Positions 30,591-38,142 of a DNA stretch of 39,039 nt are shown in pieces. Under the pieces are notes generated by a model that saw only the letters and a list, made by a program, of their open reading frames with translations, did no database searches and was not told the DNA's origin. A program made the translations under genes and the position numbers. The stretch's first letter is position 1; each line of letters starts with the position of its first letter. This stretch comes from Candidatus Omnitrophica bacterium 4484_213 (GTDB taxonomy: Bacteria; Omnitrophota; 4484-213): NCBI GenBank assembly GCA_002085025.1, contig MZGK01000004.1, forward strand, positions 1 through 39,039, written 5' to 3'.

Positions 30591-31154
30591 ATGAAAATGG
30601 GCAAAATCTTCGTTCTCTCCTCGCCCTCTGGAGGAGGAAAGACAACAATTAGAAAACATCTTTTAAAACAATGCCCATTGGTTTATTCTGTTTCCTGGAC
30701 TACCCGTCCACCGCGTCAGGGGGAGAAAGACAAAAAGGATTATCTTTTTGTCTCGGAAAGAGCGTTCAAGAGAAAGATAGAGAAGAGTGAATTTGCCGAG
30801 TGGACAAGGGTATTGGGCAATTATTACGGCACACCCAAGCAGTTTTTGGAGAAAGAAATAAAAAAGGGAAATGTTCTATTAGAGATTGATGTCAAGGGAG
30901 CAAAACAGATAAAGAGGAAATACAGGAAGCAAGCAGTGCTTATATTTATCGCTCCTCCTTCTCTGAGAGAGTTAAAGAAGAGACTGGAAAATAGAAAAAC
31001 GGAAAACAGGAAGGAGATTGCTCAAAGATTAAAACTTGCTTACCAGGAGATAGAGCAGATAAATAAATACGATTATCTGGTAATCAATAAAGATTTAAAA
31101 GAGTGCACAGGGGATATCAAGGCAATAATAAGAGCGGAGGGATGTAAGCTGTGA
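30591..31154 (+). CDS. gmk: Guanylate kinase
   Basis: Phosphorylates GMP to GDP with ATP. The 187-aa protein has the P-loop SSPSGGGKTT, the GMP-binding SWTTRPPRQGEKDKKDYLF segment, EWTRVLGNYYGTP and the lid region RLENRKTENRKEI. The GTG at 30588 belongs to the ATCAGTG repeat. ATG 30591 or 30597 are more usual starts, but no clear ribosome binding site supports any of them. The stop overlaps the rpoZ GTG. It uses the product of the two GMP synthases upstream. Confidence 0.92.
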   Translation: MKMGKIFVLSSPSGGGKTTIRKHLLKQCPLVYSVSWTTRPPRQGEKDKKDYLFVSERAFKRKIEKSEFAEWTRVLGNYYGTPKQFLEKEIKKGNVLLEIDVKGAKQIKRKYRKQAVLIFIAPPSLRELKKRLENRKTENRKEIAQRLKLAYQEIEQINKYDYLVINKDLKECTGDIKAIIRAEGCKL

Positions 31155-31327
31155 TACATATTCCTAATGATGAATTATTAAAAAAAGCTGGCGGAATGTA
31201 TAAATTAACCCAGCTGGTCTTTGAACGAGCGAAGGAATTGAGCAAAGGGGCAAAAAAACTGGTAGATATTGACTCGTCGAATTTTATTACCATTGCTCTG
31301 GAAGAACTCAAACAGGGGAAATTATGA
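31151..31327 (+). CDS. rpoZ: RNA polymerase omega subunit
   Basis: This 58-codon gene is below the ORF track cut-off. The product reads MIHIPNDELLKK...MYKLTQLVFERAKELSKGAKKLVDID...TIALEELKQGKL, with the omega pattern of a YKL..LV..RAKEL.KGA core and an acidic tail. The GTG start overlaps the gmk stop (GTGA), and the stop overlaps the coaC start (ATGA). The gmk-rpoZ-coaBC order is widely conserved and supports the call. Confidence 0.85.
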   Translation: MIHIPNDELLKKAGGMYKLTQLVFERAKELSKGAKKLVDIDSSNFITIALEELKQGKL

Positions 31328-31857
31328 TTAAGGATATTATCGTAGGGGTAAGCGGGAGTATTGCTGCCTATAAAGCCATAGAGATAGTCAACCAATTAAC
31401 CAAAAAGGGAAGTAATGTCCAGGTAGTAATGACCTCAGTAGCCACTAAATTTGTCTCTCCTTTGACTTTCCAGACCATTTCTAAGAATCCTGTTTTTATA
31501 GAGATGTTTGAGAAGAATAAAGAGCCTCTGCATATCTCTTTGGCTGAAAGGGCAGGGCTTATTTTGCTTGCTCCGGCTACGGCTAATATTATTGGTAAAC
31601 TCGCCAATGGGATTTGTGACGATCTACTCACCAATATAGTCATTGCTACAAAAGCAAAGGTTTTGCTCGCCCCGGCAATGAATGATAATATGTATCAAAA
31701 CGCTATTGTCCAGGAGAATATAAAACGATTGCAAAAAAGGAGATACCAATTTATCTCCCCTGTCTACGGAGATTTGGCTTGCGGAGAGAAAGGAGAAGGT
31801 CATCTGGCTTCGGTGGAGACAATTGTTGAGGTAGTGCTAAAGCACCGATTGCACTGA
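31324..31857 (+). CDS. coaC: Phosphopantothenoylcysteine decarboxylase (CoaC part of Dfp)
   Basis: Flavin-dependent decarboxylase of coenzyme A synthesis. The 177-aa protein shows VGVSGSIAAYKA, the active-site His in PLHISLAE, LAPATANIIGKLANGICDDLL, APAMNDNMY and the Cys-containing ACGEKGEGHLA. The usual fused CoaBC continues into CoaB, but here a stop follows LKHRLH and an ATCAGTG array separates the halves. Each half is complete. Confidence 0.93.
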   Translation: MIKDIIVGVSGSIAAYKAIEIVNQLTKKGSNVQVVMTSVATKFVSPLTFQTISKNPVFIEMFEKNKEPLHISLAERAGLILLAPATANIIGKLANGICDDLLTNIVIATKAKVLLAPAMNDNMYQNAIVQENIKRLQKRRYQFISPVYGDLACGEKGEGHLASVETIVEVVLKHRLH

Positions 31858-31934
31858 TTAAAAATGATTGCACTAATAATTTATCAGTATCTAATATCAG
31901 TGTCATCAGTGTTTTTTCATCAGTGAAATCAGTG
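31852..31934. repeat. CACTGAT / ATCAGTG array between coaC and coaB
   Basis: One CACTGAT (31852) is followed by ATCAGTG at 31896, 31905, 31919 and 31928, in the same design as the array before gmk. The GTG at 31923 and the GTG at 31932, the only plausible coaB starts, are both the last three bases of repeat units. Confidence 0.85.
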
Positions 31935-32585
31935 TTAAGAATTTTAATCACCGCCGGGGCGACCCGAGAGATGCTTGATCCGGTGCGCTTTTTGTCCAAT
32001 CTTTCTACGGGCAAAATGGGCTATGCCTTGGCAGAGATGGCTCGAAAAAGAGGGCACAGGGTTGTTTTAATTTCAGCACCGACAGATTTAAAACCTCCCT
32101 CTAAGGTTAAATTTGTTTCCGTAGTAAATACGCTACAGATGCAATCAGCGGTGAAGAGGTATTTTGGCGATGTGGACTCTCTGATAATGACCGCCGCCGT
32201 CTCTGATTATCGCCCTCAGAGAATAGCCAAGCAAAAGATTAAAAAAACAAAAACTCTTGTTTTAAAACTTAGGCAAAATCCGGATATCTTATTTGAGTTA
32301 GGGAAGAAAAAGGCGGATAAAATTTTAGTGGGATTTAGTTTAGAAAGTAGAAAGTGGTTAGAGAATAGCCGAGAAAAATTACTTAAAAAAAATTTAGATT
32401 TTATTGTCGCTAATAGAATTAGCAAAACAAAGAATCCTTTCGGAGAAAACAGAATTTCCGGGGCGATTTTAGATGGAGATGGAGGTGTGGAGAAATTTAG
32501 TAATACGGAGAAGGAGAAAATTGCCGAAAAGGTGATTAGAAAGGTGGAAAAAATATGGAGCACTATGGAGGGTTACTCTCCATAG
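31923..32585 (+). CDS. coaB: Phosphopantothenate-cysteine ligase (CoaB part of Dfp)
   Basis: Joins cysteine to 4'-phosphopantothenate in coenzyme A synthesis. Motifs: ILITAGATREMLDPVRFLSNLSTGKMGYALA, MTAAVSDYRP, the lysine-rich KQKIKKTK, DFIVANRIS. The 220-aa length equals the C-terminal half of CoaBC. Start is GTG 31923 or GTG 31932; both come from ATCAGTG repeat units, and neither has a clear ribosome binding site. The end carries a short added tail (STMEGYSP). Confidence 0.9.
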   Translation: MKSVLRILITAGATREMLDPVRFLSNLSTGKMGYALAEMARKRGHRVVLISAPTDLKPPSKVKFVSVVNTLQMQSAVKRYFGDVDSLIMTAAVSDYRPQRIAKQKIKKTKTLVLKLRQNPDILFELGKKKADKILVGFSLESRKWLENSREKLLKKNLDFIVANRISKTKNPFGENRISGAILDGDGGVEKFSNTEKEKIAEKVIRKVEKIWSTMEGYSP

Positions 32586-32722
32586 TCTATAGGGGGCCCA
32601 AATGACCAAAGATAGATTAGGTAAAAACAAGAAGCCTCCCGACTTCGTCAGGAGTATCCTCAGCCCTGAAACTTCGAGGCCTCGGCTCTCGCCTATGGCG
32701 AGTGAGGAAAGAAGAGAACGCT

Positions 32723-32941
32723 ATGAAGATTAACTACGATAGAGAGAAAGACATAATGTTGGTTGAGGTTTCCCGTCGGCAGATAGATTATGCCGAGGAA
32801 GCAGGGCCGATAATTGTTCATTTTCCCAAGATAAACATCCTGTTTTGTTAGAAATTCTGGATGCCAGCGAGCTTTTGATTGCCGCTACTAAGGCGTCTAT
32901 TAAACCAAAACAGGAAAAAGTTAGTTTATGTTTAGCTTTTG
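32723..32941 (+). pseudogene. Frameshifted DUF2283-like gene
   Basis: The first frame (ATG 32723, stop 32851) reads MKINYDREKDIMLVEVS...DYAEEAGPIIVHF, the typical start of a DUF2283 protein. A 1-bp loss near 32829 moves the rest (KHPVLLEILDASELL) into another frame that runs into tRNA-Cys without a stop. The function of DUF2283 is unknown. It is probably dead, or it hides a sequencing error. The preceding 130 bp hold only repeat-like sequence (CGACTTCGTC, ATCCTCAGCC) also seen before ilvC. Confidence 0.6.
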
Positions 32942-33015
32942 GGCGCGATGGCCGAGAAGTTAGGCAGCGGTCTGCAAAACCGTTTACATCGGTGCGAATC
33001 CGATTCGCGCCTCCA
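32942..33015 (+). tRNA. tRNA-Cys(GCA), CCA encoded
   Basis: Acceptor GGCGCGA pairs with TCGCGCC, followed by T and CCA. The anticodon loop CTGCAAA gives GCA. The T-arm ATCGGTGCGAATCCGAT folds. 74 nt. Confidence 0.94.
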
Positions 33016-33077
33016 TTCCTTACTCGCGAAGCGAGAGCCGACGAGTGCGCGAGCAAAGCGAGCAAACGAGGAGGATA

Positions 33078-33109
33078 GCCCCGAAACTTCGGGGCGCTGT
33101 TCCATTTTT
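33078..33109 (+). terminator. Terminator-like hairpin after tRNA-Cys
   Basis: GCCCCGAA (33078-33085) pairs with TTCGGGGC (33088-33095), followed by a T-run (ATTTTTC) at 33104-33110. Position and form fit an intrinsic terminator. Confidence 0.55.
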
Positions 33110-33161
33110 CTTGCTCACCGAAGGTAAGAGTTATTAACTGTAGACTGTTTTCTGATATTCT

Positions 33162-33249
33162 GCCGGGATGGCGGAATTGGTAGACGCCTGGGACTTAAAA
33201 TCCCATGTCCTTTATGGGCGTGTCGGTTCGAGTCCGACTCCCGGCACCA
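33162..33249 (+). tRNA. tRNA-Leu(TAA), CCA encoded
   Basis: Acceptor GCCGGGA pairs with TCCCGGC, then A and CCA. The anticodon loop CTTAAAA gives TAA. A long variable arm and T-arm GTCGGTTCGAGTCCGAC are as expected for tRNA-Leu. 88 nt. Confidence 0.95.
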
Positions 33250-33357
33250 GAACCGCAAGACGCAAAAACCGCTAAAGCGCAAAATAAATACAATTTCTTT
33301 TTTCTGCATTTACCAACTTTTGCGTTTTTGGCGAGATTTTAGCAATTTTGCGGTTCT
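33249..33357. repeat. Inverted repeat after tRNA-Leu
   Basis: AGAACCGCAA (33249-33258) matches TTGCGGTTCT (33348-33357) in reverse complement, and inner parts also pair imperfectly (GCGCAAAA near TTTTGCG). It starts at the last base of the tRNA. It could be a terminator-like structure or a mobile palindromic element sited next to the tRNA. Confidence 0.6.
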
Positions 33358-33407
33358 GCAAAAGTGCAAAAAAGAAGCGAAAACGCAAAAATAAGGGGTT
33401 TATTAAA

Positions 33408-34013
33408 ATGCGAAGATTTAGTTTTTTTCTAATTCTATGTTTAATTCTAATGGGAGTTGTTTTCAAGATAAGTGAGGGAGGAGAGATGAAGATCGAAGGT
33501 AAGAAGGTTTTAATGGTTATTGCCCATCGGGATTTCCGCGATGAAGAGTATAAGCACCCGCGGGAGATTTTGGAAAATGCCGGGGCAAAAATAACGGTTG
33601 CTTCTTCTAAAACGGACACTGCTTATGGAAGTTATGGTTTGGCCGCCCAGGTGGACATCTTACTCAATGATGTGCAAGTGGAAGATTATGATTGTGTTAT
33701 CTTTGTCGGAGGAATGGGCTCAAGTGAATATTTTAATAATCAAAAGGCACATTCAATTGCCCGCGAGATGCTTGCTCAAGACAAATTGGTCTGTGCCATT
33801 TGCATTGCTCCCAATACTTTAGCTCAGGCAGGAATTTTGAAAGATAAAAAGGTTACTGCTTTTCCGTCGGTGAAAGATGATTTGGTAAAACAGGGAGCAG
33901 TCTATACCGGCAAGGATGTAGAGATTGATGGCAATATTATCACCGCCAATGGCCCGCAGGCGGCAAAGAAGTTTGGAGAGACAATCGTAGCAAAATTAGC
34001 AGAATTAAATTAG
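33408..34013 (+). CDS. Exported DJ-1/PfpI family protein
   Basis: From ATG 33408 the product (201 aa) begins with a basic start and a hydrophobic stretch (RRFSFFLILCLILMGVVF), a signal peptide or membrane anchor. The DJ-1/PfpI domain follows: KVLMVIAHRDFRDEEYKHPREILENAG, DCVIFVGGMGSSEYF, and the nucleophile elbow AICIAPNTLAQAG with a candidate catalytic Cys. Members include proteases, chaperones and glyoxalases, so the exact role is open. The upstream extension in the track (33348) is basic repeat-derived sequence and was dropped. Confidence 0.85.
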   Translation: MRRFSFFLILCLILMGVVFKISEGGEMKIEGKKVLMVIAHRDFRDEEYKHPREILENAGAKITVASSKTDTAYGSYGLAAQVDILLNDVQVEDYDCVIFVGGMGSSEYFNNQKAHSIAREMLAQDKLVCAICIAPNTLAQAGILKDKKVTAFPSVKDDLVKQGAVYTGKDVEIDGNIITANGPQAAKKFGETIVAKLAELN

Positions 34014-34123
34014 AAGTTTTGCATTTTGAGTGGGCATTAGCGGAGATAGAGATAATCTTTCAATTTCTAATTTTTTAATTGCACTAATGTCTAATTGAGA
34101 CATCAGCGAATTTACTAATCTAT

Positions 34124-34222
34124 ACGAATATACGAATGTTTTTATTCGTAAATTCGTAAAAAATTCGTAATTCGTAGATCTTTCTTTTATTCGTAAATTC
34201 GTAAGGGATTCGTTATTTGTAG
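34124..34222. repeat. ATTCGTAA-type short repeats before efp
   Basis: Units of ATTCGTAA/ATTCGTA occur many times (for example 34144-34178 and 34189-34213), with inverse TACGAAT units just before (34123-34138). They make an AT-rich, partly palindromic spacer between the DJ-1 gene and efp. Nothing else is seen in this 220-bp gap. Confidence 0.75.
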
Positions 34223-34233
34223 ATGATAGCATT

Positions 34234-34788
34234 ATGATTCTCCCCAATCAATTCAAAACAGGGATGGTGATTAGATACGAAGGTGTGCTTTATTCTATTC
34301 TTGAGTTTCAACATATTAAGCCGGGCAAAGGCGGTGCCTTTGTGCGGATAAAACTCAAGAATCTAAATAACGGGGCAATCATTGATAGGACCTTAAGACC
34401 AGAAACAAAGGTAGAAGAGATATTCGTTGAACAGAGGAGAATGCAATACCTCTATCGCAATAGTAAATATCATTTTATGGATGAGGAGGATTTTGAGGAG
34501 ATTGAATTGCCTCCGGAAAAGGTGGAAGGAATAAAAGATCTGCTTCTAGAGAATAATCCGGTGATTATCTCTTTTTACAATAAAGAAATTTTGGATATAA
34601 ATCTTCCCAATTTTATTGAATTGCAAATAACAGAGGTTGAGCCAGCGGCTAAAGGAGATACTGCCCAGAGAAATTATAAAAAGGCAAAGGTAGAAACCGG
34701 GGCGGTAATTCAAGTACCGATGTTTATTGAAAAAGGAGATAGGGTAAAGATTGATACGCGTAGCAGGAAGTATATCTCGCGGGTATAG
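34234..34788 (+). CDS. efp: Elongation factor P
   Basis: Relieves ribosome stalling at proline runs. At 184 aa it is full length with three OB-like domains. The modifiable loop reads KPGKGGAF, with Lys32 at the tip. Other family blocks: RIKLKNLNNGAIIDRTLRPETKVEE, YLYRNSKYHFMDEEDFE, VEPAAKGDTAQRNYKKAKVETGAVIQVPMFIEKGDRVKIDT. It lies upstream of accB-accC, a frequent bacterial order. Confidence 0.95.
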   Translation: MILPNQFKTGMVIRYEGVLYSILEFQHIKPGKGGAFVRIKLKNLNNGAIIDRTLRPETKVEEIFVEQRRMQYLYRNSKYHFMDEEDFEEIELPPEKVEGIKDLLLENNPVIISFYNKEILDINLPNFIELQITEVEPAAKGDTAQRNYKKAKVETGAVIQVPMFIEKGDRVKIDTRSRKYISRV

Positions 34789-34811
34789 ACATCCTAAAAA
34801 TCAGGATGTCT
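34787..34811 (+). terminator. Hairpin at the end of efp
   Basis: AGACATCCT pairs perfectly with AGGATGTCT around AAAAATC, overlapping the efp stop codon. No U-run follows; GATTAC-type repeats do (34811-34845). Confidence 0.5.
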
Positions 34812-34876
34812 GATTACAACGATTAAAAGCAGATTACAGCGATTATTTATTGGGGAGAGAAATCTCTGATTCCTTA

Positions 34877-34902
34877 TATCAGCAATAGAGAAGTTGCTGA
34901 TA
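34877..34902 (-). promoter_or_regulatory. Inverted copy of the CTTCTCTA-loop hairpin
   Basis: On the minus strand this is TATCAGCAA-CTTCTCTA-TTGCTGATA, identical over the hairpin to the one at 19-44. No minus-strand gene lies downstream, so here at least it behaves like a dispersed repeat. Confidence 0.6.
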
Positions 34903-34933
34903 ATTGCACCTGTAATCTTTTATAATCTCCTTG

Positions 34934-35012
34934 CCCCGTTAAATCCGCCCATAGCGGAGCGGCGAAGCCGCTATTTAACGGGGTGAATAATCAGCTATAA
35001 CGAAGTTATAGC
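34934..35012 (+). promoter_or_regulatory. CCCCGTTA palindrome plus GCTATAAC hairpin in the accB leader
   Basis: CCCCGTTAAAT pairs with ATTTAACGGGG (34934-34983), with an inner GC-rich stem. After TGAATAATCA comes GCTATAAC-gaa-GTTATAGC (34994-35012), then the ribosome binding site AGGGGGG of accB. A TATAAT lies just before, at 34920-34925. The same order is found before the DUF1846 gene. Confidence 0.65.
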
Positions 35013-35022
35013 AGGGGGGCAA

Positions 35023-35457
35023 ATGAATTTAAAAGAAGTCGAAGATTTAATTGCCTTAATGAATAAGAATAAATTAGAAGAGATAGAGATTGAGAAGGGG
35101 GATTGGAAGATTCATTTAAGGAAGAAAGGAAAAAAAATAGTACAGGAGGTATTTACTTCCAAAGAGGCAGCAGGTGAAAAGCCCTCGCCAGATTTAAAGC
35201 AGGAAAAAAAATTCAAGCAAATTAAGTCTCCAATCGTAGGGACATTTTATCGTGCTTCTTCTCCGGATGCCGAGCCCTTTGTAGAAGTGGGTGACGAGAT
35301 AGAAAAGGACCAAACCCTTTGTATTATCGAGGCAATGAAGGTAATGAATGAAATTAAGTCGGAAACAAAGGGGAAGATAAAAGAGATTTTAGTAGAAAAC
35401 GGAGAAGCAGTAGAATTTGACCAGCCGTTGTTTTTAATAGATGGTTACGCAGATTAA
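35023..35457 (+). CDS. accB: Biotin carboxyl carrier protein of acetyl-CoA carboxylase
   Basis: Carries carboxyl-biotin between biotin carboxylase and the transferase in fatty acid synthesis. The 144-aa protein has the N-terminal helix typical of AccB, a lysine-rich linker, and a C-terminal biotinyl domain ([23 protein letters not shown]). The biotin site is EAMKVMNE, with Lys106. AGGGGGG is well placed before the ATG. accC follows after a short GATTA repeat spacer (35448-35478). Confidence 0.95.
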   Translation: MNLKEVEDLIALMNKNKLEEIEIEKGDWKIHLRKKGKKIVQEVFTSKEAAGEKPSPDLKQEKKFKQIKSPIVGTFYRASSPDAEPFVEVGDEIEKDQTLCIIEAMKVMNEIKSETKGKIKEILVENGEAVEFDQPLFLIDGYAD

Positions 35458-35491
35458 CACCGATTATCCAGATTAAAACCTTGCGAAGCCT

Positions 35492-36841
35492 ATGTTTAAC
35501 AAAATCCTTATTGCCAATCGGGGAGAGATTGCCTTGAGAATAATTCGTGCCTGCAGGGAATTAGGCATTAAAACAGTAGCAGTGTATTCTAAGGCAGATA
35601 AAGATTCCTTGCCAGTCAGATTTGCTGATGAGGCGGTATGTATCGGAGATTCAGTTAGCAGCAGCAGTTATCTTAATATCCCCAGTATAATCAGCGCCGC
35701 CGAAATTACCGATGTTGATGCTATCCATCCCGGTTATGGGTTTCTGGCTGAAAATACCCATTTTGCTGAGATTTGCGAATCCTGTCAGATTAAATTCATT
35801 GGCCCAACCCCGGAAAATATTAAAACAATGGGTAATAAATCCCTTGCTCGTGAGAATGCCGAAAAAATAGGTATTCCAGTGATTCCGGGAAGTAAGATAA
35901 TCAAGAATAAGAATGATGCCTTAGAGGTTGTCAAGAAAACTGGCTATCCAATAATAGTTAAAGCTGCGGGTGGTGGGGGCGGAAAGGGAATGCGAGTTGC
36001 CCATAATGAAGTGAGTTTAGTAAATTCTTTAACCACTGCTCAAGCCGAAGCCGAGGCAAATTTCAATAATCCCGATGTCTATATTGAGAAATATATCCAG
36101 AAGCCACGACATATTGAGTTTCAAATTCTCGCTGACAATTACGGAAATATTATCCATTTAGGAGAAAGGGATTGTACTATCCAGAGGAGGCATCAAAAAT
36201 TGATTGAGGAAGCCCCTTCTCTCAAAATAGATAAAAATCTCCGCCAAAAGATGGGAAGGCTCGCTGTTCGATGCGCCAAGAATATAGATTATCGCGGTGC
36301 CGGGACAGTGGAGTTTCTGTTGGATAAAGATAACAATTACTACTTTATGGAAATGAATACCCGTATTCAGGTGGAACACCCAATAACCGAGCTCGTAACT
36401 GGCATAGATTTGATAAAAGAGCAAATTAAAATTGCTGCCGGAGAAAAACTTGCCTATCAACAAAAAGACATAGAAATTAAGGGTTGGGCGATTGAGTGCC
36501 GGATTAATGCCGAAGATTGGAGAGATAATTTCTCCCCTTCACCGGGAAAAATCGAACTCTGGCTTGCTCCTGGTGGGCGAGGAGTACGTTTAGATACTGC
36601 CGCTTATGCGGGTTTTCTGATCTCTCCCTATTATGATTCAATGATTGCTAAGTTAATCACTTATGGCAAAACCCGTGAGGAGGCAATTTTGATTATGCAA
36701 CGGGCCTTAGACGAGTTCGTTGTTGAACCAGTTAAAACCACCATTCCTTTACACAGAGAAATTTTTGTCAGCGAGGCATTCTGGGAGGGAAAATTTCACA
36801 CCCAGATTATTGAAGAACTTTTGGAAGAGAAGACAGGATAA
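35492..36841 (+). CDS. accC: Biotin carboxylase subunit of acetyl-CoA carboxylase
   Basis: ATP-grasp enzyme that carboxylates the biotin of AccB. The 449-aa length is normal. Motifs: [33 protein letters not shown], the glycine-rich [47 protein letters not shown]. It shares a likely transcript with accB. No accA or accD is in the window. Confidence 0.95.
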   Translation: MFNKILIANRGEIALRIIRACRELGIKTVAVYSKADKDSLPVRFADEAVCIGDSVSSSSYLNIPSIISAAEITDVDAIHPGYGFLAENTHFAEICESCQIKFIGPTPENIKTMGNKSLARENAEKIGIPVIPGSKIIKNKNDALEVVKKTGYPIIVKAAGGGGGKGMRVAHNEVSLVNSLTTAQAEAEANFNNPDVYIEKYIQKPRHIEFQILADNYGNIIHLGERDCTIQRRHQKLIEEAPSLKIDKNLRQKMGRLAVRCAKNIDYRGAGTVEFLLDKDNNYYFMEMNTRIQVEHPITELVTGIDLIKEQIKIAAGEKLAYQQKDIEIKGWAIECRINAEDWRDNFSPSPGKIELWLAPGGRGVRLDTAAYAGFLISPYYDSMIAKLITYGKTREEAILIMQRALDEFVVEPVKTTIPLHREIFVSEAFWEGKFHTQIIEELLEEKTG

Positions 36842-36953
36842 GAAGCGAGGTTTGCTCCGCAAATTATATTTGGCCTTGGGTCTTAGGGGATTTACCAAAG
36901 GAAAGTATAATCCTCTATAGCTATTCTCAGCTTGCCTACGCTAAGGCTTCAGG

Positions 36954-36986
36954 TATAATTAAGGATAACTTCTCTATTGTCCTTAA
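36954..36986 (+). promoter_or_regulatory. TATAAT box plus CTTCTCTA-loop hairpin upstream of ilvC
   Basis: A 10-bp stem TTAAGGATAA / TTGTCCTTAA (one T-G pair) holds the loop CTTCTCTA (36969-36976). TATAAT at 36954-36959 adjoins the stem, and CTTCAGGTATAA is shared with the purF-B copy. Confidence 0.6.
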
Positions 36987-36995
36987 AAGAAAATT

Positions 36996-37122
36996 GGCGG
37001 GCTTCGGTTCTCGCTTCGCGAGAAAGGAAGAAAGGATAAAAAGCGTCTCGACTTCGTCGGGACTATCCTCAGCCCGCCTACGCTCGTAGGCGGGCTTCGG
37101 TTCTCGCTTCGCGAGAAAGGAA
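36996..37122 (+). repeat. 34-bp direct repeat and palindrome before ilvC
   Basis: GGCGGGCTTCGGTTCTCGCT... occurs at 36996-37029 and again at 37089-37122. Each copy contains the small palindrome TTCTCGC-TTC-GCGAGAA. Between them GCCCGCCTACG pairs with CGTAGGCGGGC (37073-37096). This and the CTTCTCTA hairpin make up the 293-bp gap between accC and ilvC; no gene is seen there. Confidence 0.8.
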
Positions 37123-37134
37123 AGGAGGTATAAA

Positions 37135-38130
37135 ATGGCGAAGGTGTATTATGATAAGGATGCTGATTTGAATATATTGAAGGGCAGGAAAATCGGGATA
37201 ATCGGTTATGGAATTCAGGGGCGGGCACAGGCATTGAATCTGAGAGATAGCGGTCTGGATGTCCAAGTAAGCGATTTAAAGGGAAGTGAAAATTACAAGA
37301 AAGCAGAGGAGGATAAATTCAAGCCTCTGACTGCCGAAGAGATTAGCCAGGAATGCGACATTATTCAGATGCTTACCCAGGATGATGTTCAGGCAAAGGT
37401 GTATAAAGAGGCGGTGGAAAAAAATCTGAGAGAAGGCAATGCTCTTGTTTTTTCTCACGGATTCAATATTCATTTCAATCAAATTGTCCCTCCCAAGAAT
37501 ATTGATGTGTTTATGATTGCTCCGAAGGGACCGGGTAGTTTGCTCCGCCAGATGTTCATAGAACGAAAAGGGGTTCCTTGCCTTCTGGCGATATTTCAAG
37601 AGTATACGGGCAAAGCCGTCCAATTGGGATTGGCTTATGCCAAGGGAATTGGTGGGACGCGTGCCGGGGTAATTGAAACCACCTTTAAAGAGGAAACTGA
37701 AACCGACCTCTTTGGCGAACAGGTAGTGCTTTGTGGAGGGGTTAGTGAATTAATCAAAGCCGCATTTGAAACCCTGATTAACGCCGGCTATCAACCCGAG
37801 ATTGCCTATTTTGAGTGTATGCACGAATTGAAGTTGATTACCGATATGATTTATGAGATGGGAATTCAGGGGATGCGCCAGAGGGTGAGCGATACTGCTG
37901 AATATGGTGATTTGACCCGGGGAAAGCGGATTATCAACGAAGAAACAAGAAAAGAGATGCGCAAGATTCTGGGTGAAATCCAAAAAGGAGAGTTTGCCCG
38001 GGAGTGGATTCTGGAGAATAGAGCGGGGCGGCCAGTCTTTAATGCCCTGCGCAAACGCGACGAGAATCATCCCATTGAGCTCATCGGTAAAAAACTACGG
38101 GCAATGATGGATTGGATTGGGAAGAAATAA
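37135..38130 (+). CDS. ilvC: Ketol-acid reductoisomerase
   Basis: Second common step of branched-chain amino acid synthesis. The 331-aa class I protein has the Rossmann motif [11 protein letters not shown] (usual GYGSQGHA), [10 protein letters not shown], the Mg-binding TDLFGEQ, and [12 protein letters not shown] near the C-terminal domain. The loop after strand 2 reads [12 protein letters not shown] where NADPH enzymes usually have GLR.GS.SW..A. An Asp at the strand end and the lost Arg hint at NADH preference. A strong AAGGAGG site precedes the ATG. No other ilv genes are seen in the window. Confidence 0.92.
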   Translation: MAKVYYDKDADLNILKGRKIGIIGYGIQGRAQALNLRDSGLDVQVSDLKGSENYKKAEEDKFKPLTAEEISQECDIIQMLTQDDVQAKVYKEAVEKNLREGNALVFSHGFNIHFNQIVPPKNIDVFMIAPKGPGSLLRQMFIERKGVPCLLAIFQEYTGKAVQLGLAYAKGIGGTRAGVIETTFKEETETDLFGEQVVLCGGVSELIKAAFETLINAGYQPEIAYFECMHELKLITDMIYEMGIQGMRQRVSDTAEYGDLTRGKRIINEETRKEMRKILGEIQKGEFAREWILENRAGRPVFNALRKRDENHPIELIGKKLRAMMDWIGKK

Positions 38131-38142
38131 AAAGAAGAAGCA

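Noticed and set aside
32601-32733. Short ORF MTKDRLGKNKKPPDF...
   Set aside because: Most of it is dispersed-repeat sequence also found before ilvC; no family or ribosome binding site supports it.
32845-33127. ORFs running through tRNA-Cys
   Set aside because: Their C-terminal parts are translations of the tRNA and a terminator; only the DUF2283 remnant before it is meaningful.
33348-33407. N-terminal extension of the DJ-1 protein
   Set aside because: It is encoded by the repeat after tRNA-Leu and would place a basic stretch before the signal peptide; ATG 33408 fits better.
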